A DNA stretch of 64,000 bases from Stomorhina lunata (Eukaryota > Arthropoda > Insecta > Diptera > Rhiniidae): contig OW121742.1 of the NCBI GenBank assembly GCA_933228675.1, positions 32,767,034 to 32,831,033 on the forward strand, written 5' to 3'. The translations under genes and the position numbers were made by a program. The stretch's first letter is position 1. Each line of letters starts with the position of its first letter. Of the stretch, positions 62,826-64,000 are shown piece by piece. The notes below the pieces were generated by a model. The model made no database searches and was not told where the DNA came from. It worked only from the letters and a program-made list of their open reading frames with translations.

Positions 62826-63499
62826 TGAAAATTATAATTAATATAAACAATTTTTATTTTTAGATCCAAAATCATGTGACAATAACTTTGTTTTTCTCTG
62901 CTTTTTTGCTTTGTTGTAATTTTTGGAAACATATTTCTATACGATTTTTTGTAAATGTTTAATGCATTTAATAAACAAAAAAGAAGTGTTTTTTAATTAT
63001 TTTAAAACTTAAACAATATAATTTATATAATATTGGCTCTTACTTACTTAAATGGCCTATAGATACAACCTATTTTCTTCGATCTTGTGCGAATATTCTT
63101 CAATTTTATAGGCCAAGTTGTGAAAATTTTTCCTCTACTTGGTCTTTCCATCCCATTTTTTATCGTTCTTATTTTACAACTCGCGGTACATGTTAGCTCA
63201 CTACGTAACGTAGCTCTTTTGGTGATGTCACTAGGAGGTCAGTGTCCACAGTTGAAATAAAGGATAACCAAGATAAGTCTATGCTTACCAAGTTAAGACC
63301 AAGCAGAACCGTTGCTTGGTATCCAATAGGTATGTAGCCTACATAATCAAAATTGACTCATGATAGTATTTTTTCATTACCGTGAGTTAGTTTTCCAAAA
63401 TTTTTTTTACAGAAGGTAATATTTATGTTTTTAAAATTCACAAATCATTTAAAAATACATTTTTAATAAAAAAAAAAATAAAAAAAATTGTTGCTCTTG

Positions 63500-63525
63500 G
63501 TGGGATTTGAACCCGGGCCATTCAG
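63500..63525 (-). ncRNA. Isolated tRNA-like B box
   Basis: Minus strand GCCCGGGTTCAAATCCCACC followed by an A/T-rich stretch with a T run. No A box is recognisable upstream, so this is only a fragment of a tRNA-derived repeat. Confidence 0.3.
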
Positions 63526-63653
63526 TTCAACTTACCATTTTAATTACAAATAAGTACTTATGTAATAACTTATTAGTTATTCGGAGGGTATGCTGTAGTC
63601 ATTACAAGGTAACCAGATACCAGAGTACTTGCCGTTACCAAAGTTTTGCTGGG

Positions 63654-64000
63654 AGGGTACTATAGAGACGTTCTTAACCGACTATAGTATTTTATTACCG
63701 ATTTTCATCTAGCTTAGCCTCCGGAACTAATAAATTTATAATAAAAATTTTGCTTAAGATCAACTGAAACTAATGAACTACCAAACGAAATCATTAAACT
63801 GTCAAAATTATCTTTCTAGCCCTATCATTTCTAAAACAACCCCTGCAACTTACATAAAACTTAAATATTTATACAAGTTGTTTTTCCCAAGTTTAACACT
63901 TTCTTAAAGTAAAGATAAAGCAGAGAATAAACCTTAAGCAAAAATTGTTGTCTCAAGCTTTAATTTTATTTCGGTTCTTTAATTTACACAACCACTTGAC
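63654..64000. other. Unrecognised sequence to window end
   Basis: No gene or element is recognised in the final 347 bp. Confidence 0.5.

Larger units (their letters stand above)
62500..63653. mobile_element. Element with 14-bp terminal inverted repeats and tRNA-like parts
   Basis: CCCAGCAAAACTTT at 62500-62513 is the exact inverse of AAAGTTTTGCTGGG at 63640-63653. GGCAAGTACT at 62613-62622 is inverted at 63624-63633, and a 13-bp hairpin (AAGTCATTACATT at 62580 with its inverse at 62636) lies near the left end. No transposase frame is visible and no clear target-site duplication is seen. Inside are a (CAA)n tract at 62669-62691 and two minus-strand tRNA-like B boxes. Probably a non-autonomous DNA transposon, or a composite carrying SINE-like inserts. 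Confidence 0.6.

Overview
This window looks like AT-rich, gene-free chromatin from a fly, most probably a higher (calyptrate-type) dipteran. The evidence is the extreme A+T content, the CAA/TTG and GACA/TGTC microsatellites, and remnants of a piggyBac-like transposon and non-LTR retrotransposons whose protein fragments resemble insect families. No order or species can be proved from the sequence alone. I find no intact protein-coding gene, no rRNA gene and no convincing functional tRNA gene. The long open frames are by-products of tandem repeats whose unit lengths keep frames open, such as 12 bp and 4 bp. The non-repetitive stretches could be intergenic or parts of a very large intron.

Roughly half of the window (my estimate, about 33-35 kb) is tandem repeat. 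Family D (about 30 bp) fills 1-1100. A 12-bp satellite fills 2229-3970. Family A (31 bp, core TTTTTATAGGAAATTTTTC) fills 5520-8185, 24250-26205 and 34250-37330, with strand switches. A 112-116 bp repeat fills 9690-11430. Family B (31 bp, with a palindromic core) fills 13296-13685, 15310-17165 and 20265-22600. Family C (28 bp, core CTATAAAAATTTTACATTG) dominates 18500-20260 and then, in changing orientation, most of 38.8-57.3 kb plus 60.3-61.0 kb. Two compound microsatellites lie at 27448-27943 and 59205-60055.

Mobile elements sit between and inside these arrays. At 29767-31667, flanked by TTAA, is a decayed piggyBac-like element carrying the C-terminal part of its transposase on the minus strand. 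It is interrupted by a 5'-truncated non-LTR retrotransposon with recognisable reverse-transcriptase motifs. A second non-LTR remnant (endonuclease part) lies at about 61003-61190, with a 75-bp duplicate at 60059-60134. A dispersed repeat with hairpin ends, which I cannot name, occurs at least five times (23885, 28020, 32927, 38020 and 61450). An element with 14-bp terminal inverted repeats at 62500-63653 contains tRNA-like segments.

The most interesting structures are two short elements embedded in family C satellite, at 39464-39702 and 44771-45414. Each contains a hammerhead-ribozyme-like core (CTGATGA, a stem II hairpin, GAAA, a very short stem III, and TC at the cleavage position) inside a long stem I. 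One sits in the loop of a perfect 69-bp inverted repeat. The other lies between 84-bp direct repeats. This resembles the small non-autonomous ribozyme retroelements (retrozymes) or Penelope-like elements of animals. Both copies carry a mismatch where the canonical stem II closing G-C pair should be, so activity is uncertain.
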